In this document: in pieces, positions 1-9,956 of the stretch
How the letters are laid out: every line of letters begins with the position of its first letter
How positions within the stretch are numbered: the first letter of the stretch is position 1
Source: an uncultured bacterium
GTDB taxonomy: Bacteria; Acidobacteriota; Thermoanaerobaculia; Thermoanaerobaculales; Thermoanaerobaculaceae
DNA length: 64,000 bases
Direction of reading: 5' to 3'
Assembly: GCA_937924755.1 (NCBI GenBank)
Contig: CALEVZ010000037.1
Span: forward strand, 54,015-118,014
Translations under genes and position numbers: made by a program
Notes under the pieces: generated by a model
The model's database searches: none
What the model saw: only the letters and a program-made list of their open reading frames with translations
Told to the model about the DNA's origin: nothing

Positions 1-951
1 CGCATGGCCGTGGGCTGGCAGGAGCCTTTGCTGCAGGACGTCACCTTCGTGCTCCGCCGGGGGGAGCGGCTGGCGGTGGTGGGGCGCAACGGCTCGGGCA
101 AGACCACCCTGCTGCGGACGTTGGTGGGCTCGGTGCCCGCCCTGGGCGGCAGCATCCGGTTCGGTGCCGGGGTGGCGCCGGGGGTGTACGACCAGGAGAG
201 CGCCGAGACCGGGGGGGAGTCCAGCGTGCTGGAGGGGCTACTGGCCTGCCGCCCCGACTGGGCCCCCGCCGACGCCCGCGCCTGGGCGGGCCGCTTCGGC
301 TTCTCCGGCGAGGCGGCCGAGGCGCCGCCGCAGACCATGTCGGGGGGGGAGCGAGCCCGGGCCACCCTGGCCCGACTCCTGGCGCAGGCGCCCAACCTTT
401 TGATTCTGGACGAGCCCACCAACCACCTGGACATCCCCACCTGCGAGGCGCTGGAGGAGGCCCTCCTCGACTACCCCGGCGCGGTCCTGGTGGTCAGCCA
501 CGACCGCCGCCTGCTCTCCCGGGTTGCCACCGGCGCGCTGCTGCTGGCCGGGGGGCAGGCGCATCTCTGCCAGTCGGTGGAGGAGGCCTTCGAACGGCTC
601 GGGCTGACGCGGGAGGCAGTGGTGGAAAAGCGGGAGGCGCCCCCCCCGGCCCGCCGCTCGGCCCTGGAGGAGGAACGTCGGCGTCTCAGGCGGGACGCCG
701 CGCGTGCCCGCCAGCGGGCTGAAGAGCTCGCCGCTGCGGTCCAGGCGGGGCAGGACCGCCTCACCGACATCGACGCGCTTCTCTGCTCGCGGGAGGTCTT
801 TTCTGACCCTCCGCGGGCCAGCGCTTTGGCTGCCGAGGCCGAGGAGCTGCGGCAGCACTTGGAGGAGCTTCTGGAGGCCTGGACCGACGCGGAGGAGGAC
901 GCCGAGGCCCTAAAAGCCCGCCTGACTGCCCTGTCAGCGGCGGACTCGTAG
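1..951 (+). CDS. ABC-F family ATPase, C-terminal half (5' end outside window)
   Basis: This is the second nucleotide-binding domain of an ABC-F type ATPase, a soluble family with paired ABC cassettes that acts on ribosomes (translation factors or antibiotic-resistance factors). Counting from the first visible Met at base 4, Walker A (GRNGSGKT) is at 27-34, the signature SGGERA at 113-118, Walker B with the family's LDEPTNHLD at about 135-143, and the switch SHDRR at 165-169. Residues 210-315 are rich in Glu, Arg and Ala and look like the coiled-coil C-terminal extension. There is only one cassette and the frame is open to base 1, so the N-terminal cassette and linker lie upstream and the Met at base 4 is probably internal. 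The subfamily (Uup, EttA or other) cannot be decided from this half. Confidence 0.88.
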   Translation, partial: RMAVGWQEPLLQDVTFVLRRGERLAVVGRNGSGKTTLLRTLVGSVPALGGSIRFGAGVAPGVYDQESAETGGESSVLEGLLACRPDWAPADARAWAGRFGFSGEAAEAPPQTMSGGERARATLARLLAQAPNLLILDEPTNHLDIPTCEALEEALLDYPGAVLVVSHDRRLLSRVATGALLLAGGQAHLCQSVEEAFERLGLTREAVVEKREAPPPARRSALEEERRRLRRDAARARQRAEELAAAVQAGQDRLTDIDALLCSREVFSDPPRASALAAEAEELRQHLEELLEAWTDAEEDAEALKARLTALSAADS

Positions 952-1020
952 AGCGGTCCTGGAAAGCGGTCGGGCGGGGCCGTGCTCGCGGCTTGACGCT
1001 GACACAGACCTGGCTGTTGA

Positions 1021-1058
1021 TGCAAAGAAATCGCCCGCCACCGGCGGCGGTGGCGGGC
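1021..1058 (-). terminator. Rho-independent terminator after the acyl-CoA dehydrogenase gene
   Basis: A perfect 10-bp stem (1033-1042 pairing with 1049-1058, loop of 6) lies 29 bp past the stop of the minus-strand dehydrogenase gene. Read on the minus strand it is followed by GATTTCTTTGCA, a short T-rich tract. The preceding ABC-F gene on the plus strand ends at 951, so the hairpin could also serve it, but the T-rich side favours the minus strand. Confidence 0.7.
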
Positions 1059-1086
1059 CGGAATGGGATGGGAGGTTCGGGAGGCG

Positions 1087-2928
1087 CTACAGCACCGCCT
1101 CCATGGGTGCCATTTCGCCGGCGCGAATGGCCACCGCTTTGGCGGTGACGCCGGGCAGCACCCGATAGGCGAAGTGAATGGCCAGCTGCACCTTGTTGTG
1201 GTAGAAGGCGGCCTCGCCGTCGTCCTCGATCACGGCGCGGCAGGCCTTCTTGTCGCTGGCGTCCACCCCCTTGGCGGCGAAGATGGCGGCCAGCTTCTCC
1301 CGGGCCACGATGGCCTGCTCCAGGAGGAAGTGGGCGCCCAGCACGTCGCCCACCATGTCCAGTAGCGGCACGGAGTTGAGCAGCACCACCATCATCGCGT
1401 CCGGGCGCTTGCCCAGGCCCTTGGAGAGGTCCTCGATTTGCTTCAAAGCCGCCGCCAACATCCAGGCAGGTTCCATCAGCTGCGGGTCGTTGCGCAGCTT
1501 CTTGAAGGTTTCCTCGGCCTTGCCAAGGAGGTCGCGGATGGGCTTGCCGCCCTTCAAGGGCAGCTTGCGGGCGACGAAGTCCAGCGCCTGGATGCCGTTG
1601 GTGCCCTCGTAAATGGAGGCGATCTTGGCGTCGCGCAGGTACTGCTCGGCGGGGTACTCCATGGTGTAGCCATAGCCGCCGAAGACTTGCAGGCACCACT
1701 CGGTGACGCGAAAGCCCCAGTCGGAGGCCCATGCCTTGCAGATGGGGGTGAGCACGTCGACGTAGGACTGGTAGCGCTCCGCCTCCTCCCCTTCGCTCAG
1801 CCGGCTCATGTCGACGTAGTACGAGGTCTGCATGAGCAGGGCCCGCATGGCGTGCACGTAGGCGTTGGAAGTGAAGAGCATGCGGCGCACGTCGGGGTGC
1901 TCGATGATGGCGACTTGGGGCGCGTCAGCGTCCTTGAGCTTGGAGTAGTGGCGCCCCTGCAAGCGGGTCTTGGCGTAGGCCAGCGCTGCCTGGTAAGCCG
2001 CCGCGGCCAGCGCAGCTCCCTGCAGTCCCACCTCGATGCGGGCGGGGTTCATCATGTAAAACATCAGCTTCATGCCTTCCTGCTCCTGGCCCAGCAGGAA
2101 GCCTTCGCAGGCGTCGTTCTGCCCGAAAACCAGCGAACAGGTGGGTGACCCGTGGATACCCAGCTTGTGCTCGATGTTGGAGCAGGCCACGTCGTTGAAC
2201 TCGCCGAGGGAGCCGTCGGGGTTGACGCGGTACTTGGGCACCACGAACAGGGACAGTCCCTTGGTGCCCGGCTCGGCGTCGGGGGTGCGTGCCAGCACGG
2301 CGTGGATGATGTTCTCGGTGAGATCCTGATCCCCGGAAGTGATGAAGATCTTCTCCCCTTGGATCAGATAGCGGCCGTTGGGCTGCTTGATGGCGCGGGT
2401 CTTGGATGCGCCCACGTCGGAGCCGGCCTGGGGCTCGGTGAGGCACATGGTGCCCGCCCACTGCCCCGAGTACATGCGCTCACAGAACAGCTGGCGCATC
2501 TCGTCGGTGCCGAACTTCTCCACCAGATACCCGGCGCCGCGCGTCAGCAGGGCGGTGAGCGACAGCGAAATGTTGGACCCGAAGAAGAACTCGTTGACCG
2601 CCGTGCCTATCACCTCAGGCAGCCCCATGCCGCCGTACTCGGGGTTGTTGATGCAACCGATCCAGCCACCCTCCTTGATCTTCTGGTACGCGTCGTGGAA
2701 GGAGGGCGGAAGGTAGACTTTGCCGTTTTCCCACCGGGCTCCGACGCGGTCTCCTTCGACGTTGGCGGGTCCCAGCACCTCCTGGGACAGCTTGAGGGCT
2801 TCCTGCAGGACCATCTGGACCGAATCGGGGTCCCACTCGGAGAACCTTTCGTGTGCGAGCAGCTCCCGCGTCGGGAGCCACTCGAAGAGCTGAAACAGCA
2901 CGTCCCGCATATCAGCCTGGTACGCCAC
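1087..2928 (-). CDS. Acyl-CoA dehydrogenase, long form with C-terminal extension
   Basis: FAD-dependent oxidation of acyl-CoA to trans-2-enoyl-CoA, passing electrons to electron-transfer flavoprotein. The protein is 613 aa, the usual size of the long FadE-like group with an extra C-terminal helical domain after the standard 380-residue fold. The substrate/FAD loop TEPQAGSD and the base motif YEGTNG (Glu near residue 441) are present. I chose the GTG at 2928 because AGGAGGG sits 6 nt upstream and the product then begins VAYQADMRD, like its relatives. The frame stays open further upstream, but the extra residues overlap the operator. It is transcribed alone, with a terminator behind it and a FadR-like palindrome in front (2971-2986). 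Chain-length preference cannot be read from sequence. Confidence 0.92.
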   Translation of the reverse strand: MAYQADMRDVLFQLFEWLPTRELLAHERFSEWDPDSVQMVLQEALKLSQEVLGPANVEGDRVGARWENGKVYLPPSFHDAYQKIKEGGWIGCINNPEYGGMGLPEVIGTAVNEFFFGSNISLSLTALLTRGAGYLVEKFGTDEMRQLFCERMYSGQWAGTMCLTEPQAGSDVGASKTRAIKQPNGRYLIQGEKIFITSGDQDLTENIIHAVLARTPDAEPGTKGLSLFVVPKYRVNPDGSLGEFNDVACSNIEHKLGIHGSPTCSLVFGQNDACEGFLLGQEQEGMKLMFYMMNPARIEVGLQGAALAAAAYQAALAYAKTRLQGRHYSKLKDADAPQVAIIEHPDVRRMLFTSNAYVHAMRALLMQTSYYVDMSRLSEGEEAERYQSYVDVLTPICKAWASDWGFRVTEWCLQVFGGYGYTMEYPAEQYLRDAKIASIYEGTNGIQALDFVARKLPLKGGKPIRDLLGKAEETFKKLRNDPQLMEPAWMLAAALKQIEDLSKGLGKRPDAMMVVLLNSVPLLDMVGDVLGAHFLLEQAIVAREKLAAIFAAKGVDASDKKACRAVIEDDGEAAFYHNKVQLAIHFAYRVLPGVTAKAVAIRAGEMAPMEAVL

Positions 2929-2970
2929 GATGTCCCTCCTTCCTGTTCTGTCGCGCCTCCGAGAAAGCTC

Positions 2971-3015
2971 GAATGAACGCTCATTCATTTTGAATTGCCC
3001 TTCCGAAGAATGCAA
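2971..3015 (-). promoter_or_regulatory. Promoter with FadR/TetR-like palindromic operator
   Basis: Minus-strand promoter with -35 TTGCAT (3010-3015), a 17-bp spacer and -10 CAAAAT (2987-2992). Directly after the -10, covering the expected transcription start, is a perfect inverted repeat GAATGA-ACGC-TCATTC (2971-2986). The half-sites match the TGAATGA..TCATTCA type bound by Bacillus FadR, a TetR-family, acyl-CoA-responsive repressor. A related palindrome overlaps the -35 of the electron-transfer gene at 62976-62995. That the binder is a FadR-like repressor is inference. Confidence 0.65.
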
Positions 3016-3111
3016 GGGGTGGAGCCCAAGTCGGAGGGTTGCGCGGCAGATCGGGCAGGGGCGCGCTGGCAAGGGTACTGAACCTGAGCGATAATCCACC
3101 GGGAGGTGGAG

Positions 3112-4050
3112 ATGCGCTCAGCGCGGGCGGTGGTTACCGGAGGGGCGGGCTTTCTCGGCTCCCATTTATGCGAAAAGCTGCTGGCCGAGGGTATGGAAGT
3201 GGTGTGCATCGACAACCTCCTCACTGGGTCGCTGAGCAACATCGAGCACCTGTTCGGCCGCCAGGGTTTCGTGTTTCTCCATTACGACGTCACCAACTAC
3301 CTGCACGTTCCTGGCGAAGTTGATTTTGTACTCCACTTCGCCTCTCCCGCTTCGCCCATCGACTACTTGGAGCTGCCCATCCAGACCCTCAAGGTGGGTT
3401 CGCTGGGCACCCACAAGGCGCTGGGGCTGGCCAAGGCCAAGGGCGCTCGCTTCCTGCTGGCCTCCACCTCGGAGGTGTACGGCGACCCGCTGGTCCACCC
3501 GCAGCCGGAATCGTACTGGGGCAACGTCAACCCGGTGGGTCCGCGGGGGGTGTACGACGAGGCGAAGCGCTTCGCCGAGGCCATGACCATGGCCTACCAT
3601 CGCTTTCACGGTCTGTCGACCCGGATCGTGAGAATTTTTAACACTTACGGGCCGCGCATGCGGGCCAACGACGGCCGCGTGGTGCCGGCCTTCATCTCCC
3701 AGGCGCTGACCGGGCAGCCGCTGACGGTGTTCGGCGATGGCTCGCAAACCCGTTCCTTTTGCTACGTCGACGACCTCATCGAAGGGATCGTGCGGGTGCT
3801 GCTTGGGGAGGTCTGCGAACCGGTGAACGTGGGCAACCCGGCGGAGATGAGCGTCTTGCAGTTCGCCCAGGCGATCATCCAGCTCACCGGTTCGGCCTCT
3901 CCCATCGAGTACCGGCCGTTGCCGGTCGACGACCCCAAGGTGCGCCAGCCGGACATCACCCTGGCTTACACCCGCCTGGGCTGGCGCCCCAGGGTGCCGC
4001 TGCAGGAGGGGTTGCGGCGCACCATCGAGTACTTCGCAGCACGGCGTTAG
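3112..4050 (+). CDS. UDP-glucuronate decarboxylase-like NAD-dependent sugar epimerase
   Basis: A 312-aa extended short-chain dehydrogenase/reductase most like UDP-glucuronic acid decarboxylase, which makes UDP-xylose for cell-surface glycans. The NAD-binding [11 protein letters not shown] is at the N terminus, the STSEVYGDP segment supplies the catalytic Ser/Thr, and YDEAKRFAE holds the Tyr-x3-Lys pair. The conserved FNTYGPRM and the late RQPDI motif typical of this family follow. The ATG at 3112 was chosen because GGGAGG lies 5 nt before it; an in-frame GTG at 3106 is inside that site. The 3' end overlaps the convergent DUF2062 gene by 4 bp. A plain nucleotide-sugar 4-epimerase remains possible, but the motif set favours decarboxylase. 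Confidence 0.82.
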   Translation: MRSARAVVTGGAGFLGSHLCEKLLAEGMEVVCIDNLLTGSLSNIEHLFGRQGFVFLHYDVTNYLHVPGEVDFVLHFASPASPIDYLELPIQTLKVGSLGTHKALGLAKAKGARFLLASTSEVYGDPLVHPQPESYWGNVNPVGPRGVYDEAKRFAEAMTMAYHRFHGLSTRIVRIFNTYGPRMRANDGRVVPAFISQALTGQPLTVFGDGSQTRSFCYVDDLIEGIVRVLLGEVCEPVNVGNPAEMSVLQFAQAIIQLTGSASPIEYRPLPVDDPKVRQPDITLAYTRLGWRPRVPLQEGLRRTIEYFAARR

Positions 4051-4528
4051 CTCTCGATCGCCTCGCGTGCGGCCCGCTGCCGGCGTCTTTCAATGGCCCG
4101 CCGCACCGCCACGTAGGTCAGAACCCCCCCTACGGGAGAGGTGATGCCGGCGCCGGCAAACCAGGCGTAGAGCAACGGCCGGAGTGCCGAGGCGTGTTCC
4201 CGCCAGGCGCTGACGGAGAGGAGCAGGCCATGGTCAGGCAAGACCACCTGGGAAATGCCGGCGCCGGTGATCCAGGCGCCGAGGCTGACGGCGGCGGCGA
4301 AGTACGGCGGCAGCGTCCACGGGTTAATCAGCAAGGTCCCGAGCAGGACGTCGATCTTGTTGAGACGAAAGGCGAAGGCGAGGATTAGGGCGAGCCCGGT
4401 GTGCAGGCCCAGCAGGGGTGACAGACTCACCGCCACCCCCACCGCCCAGGCTGCCGCGAGCCGGCCGGCGGATTCATCGGCGCCCACCAGTCGGCGGAAG
4501 CGGGCGCGCGCGGCCCGGGCGAAGGCTC

Positions 4529-4532
<4 letters not shown>
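4047..4532 (-). CDS. DUF2062 membrane protein
   Basis: A 161-aa protein with hydrophobic segments and the DUF2062 signature: a [18 protein letters not shown] stretch near residue 33, then the [19 protein letters not shown] region. Family members are inner-membrane proteins of unknown biochemical role, often found near glycosyltransferase or lipid genes. It starts at GTG 4530-4532, which overlaps the lon stop codon (GTGA), so translation is probably coupled to lon. It is the last gene of the five-gene minus-strand operon that begins at 8905. Confidence 0.75.
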
Positions 4533-6903
<2,371 letters not shown>

Positions 6904-6907
<4 letters not shown>

Positions 6908-7344
6908 GGTTCCTCTTCGCGAATGGGCACGCTCATCACCTCGCGGTCGTCGTCGCCGCGGGGGAGGATGATTTCCAGCACTCCCGCCTCGAGCCGGGCT
7001 GTCACCCGCTCTCGAATGATCCCCGGCGGCACGCGAATCTCCAGAAAAAATCCCCCGTGGTTGCGTTCGGCGAGGTGAAAGTGGGTTGCAACCTGGCGGT
7101 TGGCGGTGGCAGACCGGCGGCCAGCAAGCCGCAGACGGTTGCGGGTGAGGGTGAGCCGCAGATCGGCGCGGGCGATGCCGGGCACATCGATACGCACAAT
7201 GAAGCGGTCGGGCAGCTCGACCAAATCCAGCGGCGGCGTCCAGGCGGCCGCTCGCTGCTCCGGCGGGCTGGCGAGCAGGGTGAGGAGCTCGTCGAGCTGA
7301 CGCGCCAGAGCAGCCAGTTCCCAGCCTGCAAGGGCTCGATTCAT
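6904..7344 (-). CDS. Hsp20/alpha-crystallin family small heat-shock protein
   Basis: A 146-aa protein whose residues from about 45 on fit the alpha-crystallin domain ([19 protein letters not shown], then RLRLAGRR, and RVPPGI). It would act as an ATP-independent holdase that keeps unfolding proteins available for refolding or for Lon. The usual A-x-x-x-n-G-v-L motif appears as [10 protein letters not shown] near the end. The C-terminal IxI-like anchor is weak (VMSVPI). The start ATG overlaps the nrdR stop and its own stop overlaps the lon start, both by 4 nt. Confidence 0.88.
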
Positions 7345-7811
7345 TGCTCCTTCCTCCGCCGCCTCGGGCGCAGCTTGCGAAGTTCCACGAGGAACTGGTC
7401 CACGTCTTCGAAGCGACGGTACACCGAGGCGAAGCGGACGTAGGCCACCTGGTCCAGTTCGCGCAGCCGCTCCATGAGGATGTGGCCGATCTCCTCCGAG
7501 CTGATCTCGCGCTCGTCCTTGCGACTCAGGGCGGCTTCGACCGCCTCGGCGCTCGCTTCCAACTCCTGCAGCGACACGGGCCGTTTCTCGCAGGCGCGCA
7601 GCAGGCCGGCGAGGACCTTGCCCCGGTCGTAGGGCTCACGGCGGCCGTCGCGCTTGACCACCAGGGCAGGAACCTCCTCGATGCGCTCGTAGGTGGTGAA
7701 CCGTCGGGCGCAGGCGGTGCACTCCCGCCGCCGGCGGATTTGACTGGCGGCGGCCAGCTCCCGAGAATCCACCACCCGGTCTTCCCCGTGCCCGCAGTAG
7801 GGGCAGCGCAT
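7341..7811 (-). CDS. nrdR: Transcriptional repressor NrdR
   Basis: Nucleotide-sensing repressor of ribonucleotide reductase genes. The 156-aa product starts with the diagnostic zinc ribbon [18 protein letters not shown] and its second pair of cysteines in ECTACARRF, then the ATP-cone domain (about residues 47-137) including [16 protein letters not shown]. The ATG at 7811 has GGAG 5 nt upstream and gives the canonical N terminus. It sits 2 nt after the flippase-like gene and overlaps hsp20. No NrdR boxes or ribonucleotide reductase genes are visible in the window, so its targets lie elsewhere. Confidence 0.96.
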   Translation of the reverse strand: MRCPYCGHGEDRVVDSRELAAASQIRRRRECTACARRFTTYERIEEVPALVVKRDGRREPYDRGKVLAGLLRACEKRPVSLQELEASAEAVEAALSRKDEREISSEEIGHILMERLRELDQVAYVRFASVYRRFEDVDQFLVELRKLRPRRRRKEQ

Positions 7812-7813
7812 AC

Positions 7814-8905
7814 TCACTCCTGCCGGCGGGCGGCCAGTTCGGCTGCCGCCGAAGGGCGAAAACCGACCGAGGCCATGTAACCGAGACCGGCCACGGTGAT
7901 GGGGAAGAAACACACGGCGTGGTGGACGATGGCGAAGGCGGTGGCAGTGGCCAGATCCACGCCCAGCAGGGTGGCGAGGGCGAACTGGATGGCGGCGTGG
8001 AAAGAGCCCACCCCCGCCGGGGTCGGCACCGCCAGGCCGATGACGCTCACGCCGATGACCACGGCCGAGACCGCTAAACCCAGGGACAGCCCGAACCCCC
8101 TCGCCAAAAAGTCGATCTGCAGGATCGCCGTACCCCACACCAGAGCACTCCAGACCGAGAGCAATGCCAGCCGCTTGAGGCTGCGCACCGCCTCGAGACC
8201 GTCGAGCAGGTGGTCGAGAAAACGTTCTACCCGCTCCCGCCAACGCTTTGGTGCCAGGCGCGCGGTGGCTGGCACGGCGGTGCGTCGGAAACGCAGGAGC
8301 ACCAGTACCGCAGCAAACGCCGCCGCGAGTCCCAAGGCGGCTGCGAAGGCGGTGGGGCGGAGAGCAGGGGCGGCGGCGGGCGCCAGCTGCTCGGCGGCCA
8401 TTGCCACGCCCGCGGCGAAGACCGCCAGTAGGGTCGCCAGGTCGATCAGGCGCTCGGTCAAGATCGAGGCGAGGGTGGCGGCAGCGGGCAGGCCGGTCTT
8501 CCGGGCGAGGAGGAGAGGGCGCACCAGTTCACCGAGGCGCCCGGGGAGGATGGTGTTGATGGCGAACCCCGCGGCGGTACAGCCGATGAGAGCCGGAGCC
8601 GGGACAGTTCCCACGGGCTGGAGAATCGCCCCCCAGCGCAGGGCTCGGAGGGCGTACGAGAGCAGGGAGAAGCCAACTGCGGCGGCGACCCAGCCGAGCT
8701 GCACCCGTTTGAGCGTCTCGGCCACCTGAGCGAGCGGTGCCTGCCAGAGGAAGAACGCCAGCAACACCAGGGCCAGAAGAGAGGTGACCACCACTTGGAT
8801 GGGCGATAGGTGGGACGCCGAGGGGGCCGTTGCCGGCAAGCCGCCCAGTGACGCGTCGAGCGCTTTTCTTTCTGCCAGCACGCCGGCTTCGCCCTCCTTC
8901 AGCAC
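7814..8905 (-). CDS. Lysylphosphatidylglycerol synthase TM-region / UPF0104 flippase-like membrane protein
   Basis: A 363-aa integral membrane protein with about eight hydrophobic helices, belonging to the family of the MprF/LPG-synthase transmembrane region. The conserved [38 protein letters not shown] region (with [10 protein letters not shown], about residues 117-126) and the late [14 protein letters not shown] segment support this. No lysyl-transferase domain is attached, so it may flip or transport lipids rather than modify them. The GTG at 8905 is preceded by TACCCT exactly 6 nt upstream, the leaderless pattern seen at other divergent starts here. A GTG at 8881 with AAGGAGG upstream is an alternative. 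It is the first gene of the nrdR-hsp20-lon operon. Confidence 0.8.
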   Translation of the reverse strand: MLKEGEAGVLAERKALDASLGGLPATAPSASHLSPIQVVVTSLLALVLLAFFLWQAPLAQVAETLKRVQLGWVAAAVGFSLLSYALRALRWGAILQPVGTVPAPALIGCTAAGFAINTILPGRLGELVRPLLLARKTGLPAAATLASILTERLIDLATLLAVFAAGVAMAAEQLAPAAAPALRPTAFAAALGLAAAFAAVLVLLRFRRTAVPATARLAPKRWRERVERFLDHLLDGLEAVRSLKRLALLSVWSALVWGTAILQIDFLARGFGLSLGLAVSAVVIGVSVIGLAVPTPAGVGSFHAAIQFALATLLGVDLATATAFAIVHHAVCFFPITVAGLGYMASVGFRPSAAAELAARRQE

Positions 8906-8911
8906 AGGGTT

Positions 8912-8921
8912 AGGGTAGTAT
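8912..8921. promoter_or_regulatory. Overlapping divergent -10 boxes
   Basis: Between starts 8905 (minus) and 8931 (plus) there are only 25 bp. A minus-strand TACCCT (8912-8917) lies exactly 6 nt before the GTG at 8905. A plus-strand TAGTAT (8916-8921) lies exactly 9 nt before the ATG at 8931. The two hexamers share two base pairs, so the promoters would compete. Neither gene has room for a normal 5' leader if these are used. Confidence 0.5.
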
Positions 8922-8930
8922 CCTTAAATC

Positions 8931-9881
8931 ATGAGGGCAACCTCGCCCCTGCTCGCCTTGGTCCACCAGGACTGCGCCGGGCATCAGCCCATCTGGGGCC
9001 ACCCGGAAAGGCCGGAGCGTTTGGCAGCCGCCCGGGAAGGGGCTCGGCGCGCCGGGGCGCGGGAGGCGGAAATCGATATCGATGACGTCCGGGCCCTGGC
9101 GGCGGTGGCGCGCGTCCACCACCCGGATCTGGCGCCGCGGTTGGCGTCGGCCTGCCGCGGCACTACCCCTGCCACCTTCGACTGCGCCGACAACTCCATC
9201 AGCGCCGGCACGTACAACGCCGCGCTGGGGGCGGTCCGTGCCACCCTGGCGGGGGTCGATGCTCTCCTGGCGGGCCAGGCGCGCTGCGCCTGGGTGGGGG
9301 CGCGTCCTCCAGGGCACCACGCCCTGCACCGGCGGGCCATGGGGTTCTGCTTCTTCAACAACGCGGCCATCGCCGCCGAGGAGCTGCGGGCGCGGGGCGC
9401 GGCCTCGGTGGCGGTGGTGGACTTTGACGTCCACCACGGCAACGGCACCCAAGATCACTTTTTTGCCCGTAGTGACGTGTTTTTCCTTTCGGTACACCGC
9501 TATCCGTTCTATCCCGGCAGCGGTGCCGGAGACGAGATCGGCGGTGGGGAGGGGCGGGGGTTCACCCGTAACTACCCCCTCGCCGCCGGAGCCGGGGATG
9601 ACATCTACGTCGCCGCCGTTGAGGCGGGCCTCGAAGATGTGATGCGGGTCACTCGCCCCGATGCCTGGGTGGTGTCCGCAGGCTTTGATGCCCACGTCGC
9701 CGATCCTCTCGGAGGGATGAACGTGTCGTCCAACGGCTTCGAGCGAATCGGCAAGCTGATCGCCTCAGCGGCAGCGGGAAAGCCGATTCTGGCTGTGCTG
9801 GAAGGGGGGTATCAGGTGAGCGCGCTGACAGAATCGGTGCATGCTTTTCTCAGTGGTCTGGTTGGGAGCGGTAGGGCTTGA
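8931..9881 (+). CDS. Histone deacetylase family (acetoin utilization/acetylpolyamine-type) hydrolase
   Basis: A 316-aa zinc hydrolase of the arginase/deacetylase fold. The active-site blocks are clear: RPPGHHAL (tandem His, about residues 124-131), the zinc-binding DFDVHHGNGTQDHF block, SVHRYPFYPGSG, and the late GFDAHVADPLGG and EGGYQ. Bacterial members deacetylate small molecules such as acetylpolyamines, or proteins. The substrate cannot be told from sequence. It stands alone, starting from the overlapping divergent promoter at 8912-8921. A promoter for the next gene begins at its stop codon. Confidence 0.9.
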   Translation: MRATSPLLALVHQDCAGHQPIWGHPERPERLAAAREGARRAGAREAEIDIDDVRALAAVARVHHPDLAPRLASACRGTTPATFDCADNSISAGTYNAALGAVRATLAGVDALLAGQARCAWVGARPPGHHALHRRAMGFCFFNNAAIAAEELRARGAASVAVVDFDVHHGNGTQDHFFARSDVFFLSVHRYPFYPGSGAGDEIGGGEGRGFTRNYPLAAGAGDDIYVAAVEAGLEDVMRVTRPDAWVVSAGFDAHVADPLGGMNVSSNGFERIGKLIASAAAGKPILAVLEGGYQVSALTESVHAFLSGLVGSGRA

Positions 9882-9906
9882 CTTTTCCGCAACCCGCCTC
9901 TATGTT
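9878..9906 (+). promoter_or_regulatory. Sigma70-type promoter for the secreted repeat protein
   Basis: TTGACT (9878-9883), a 17-bp spacer and TATGTT (9901-9906) lie about 50 nt before the ATG at 9957, leaving a leader that carries GGAGG. This is the best match to a housekeeping promoter in the window. It suggests independent, possibly strong, expression. Confidence 0.7.
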
Positions 9907-9956
9907 TCAAGCAACGAGGCGTGCTTTTTTGAGGCCAGAATCGTTTGGAGGACGGG

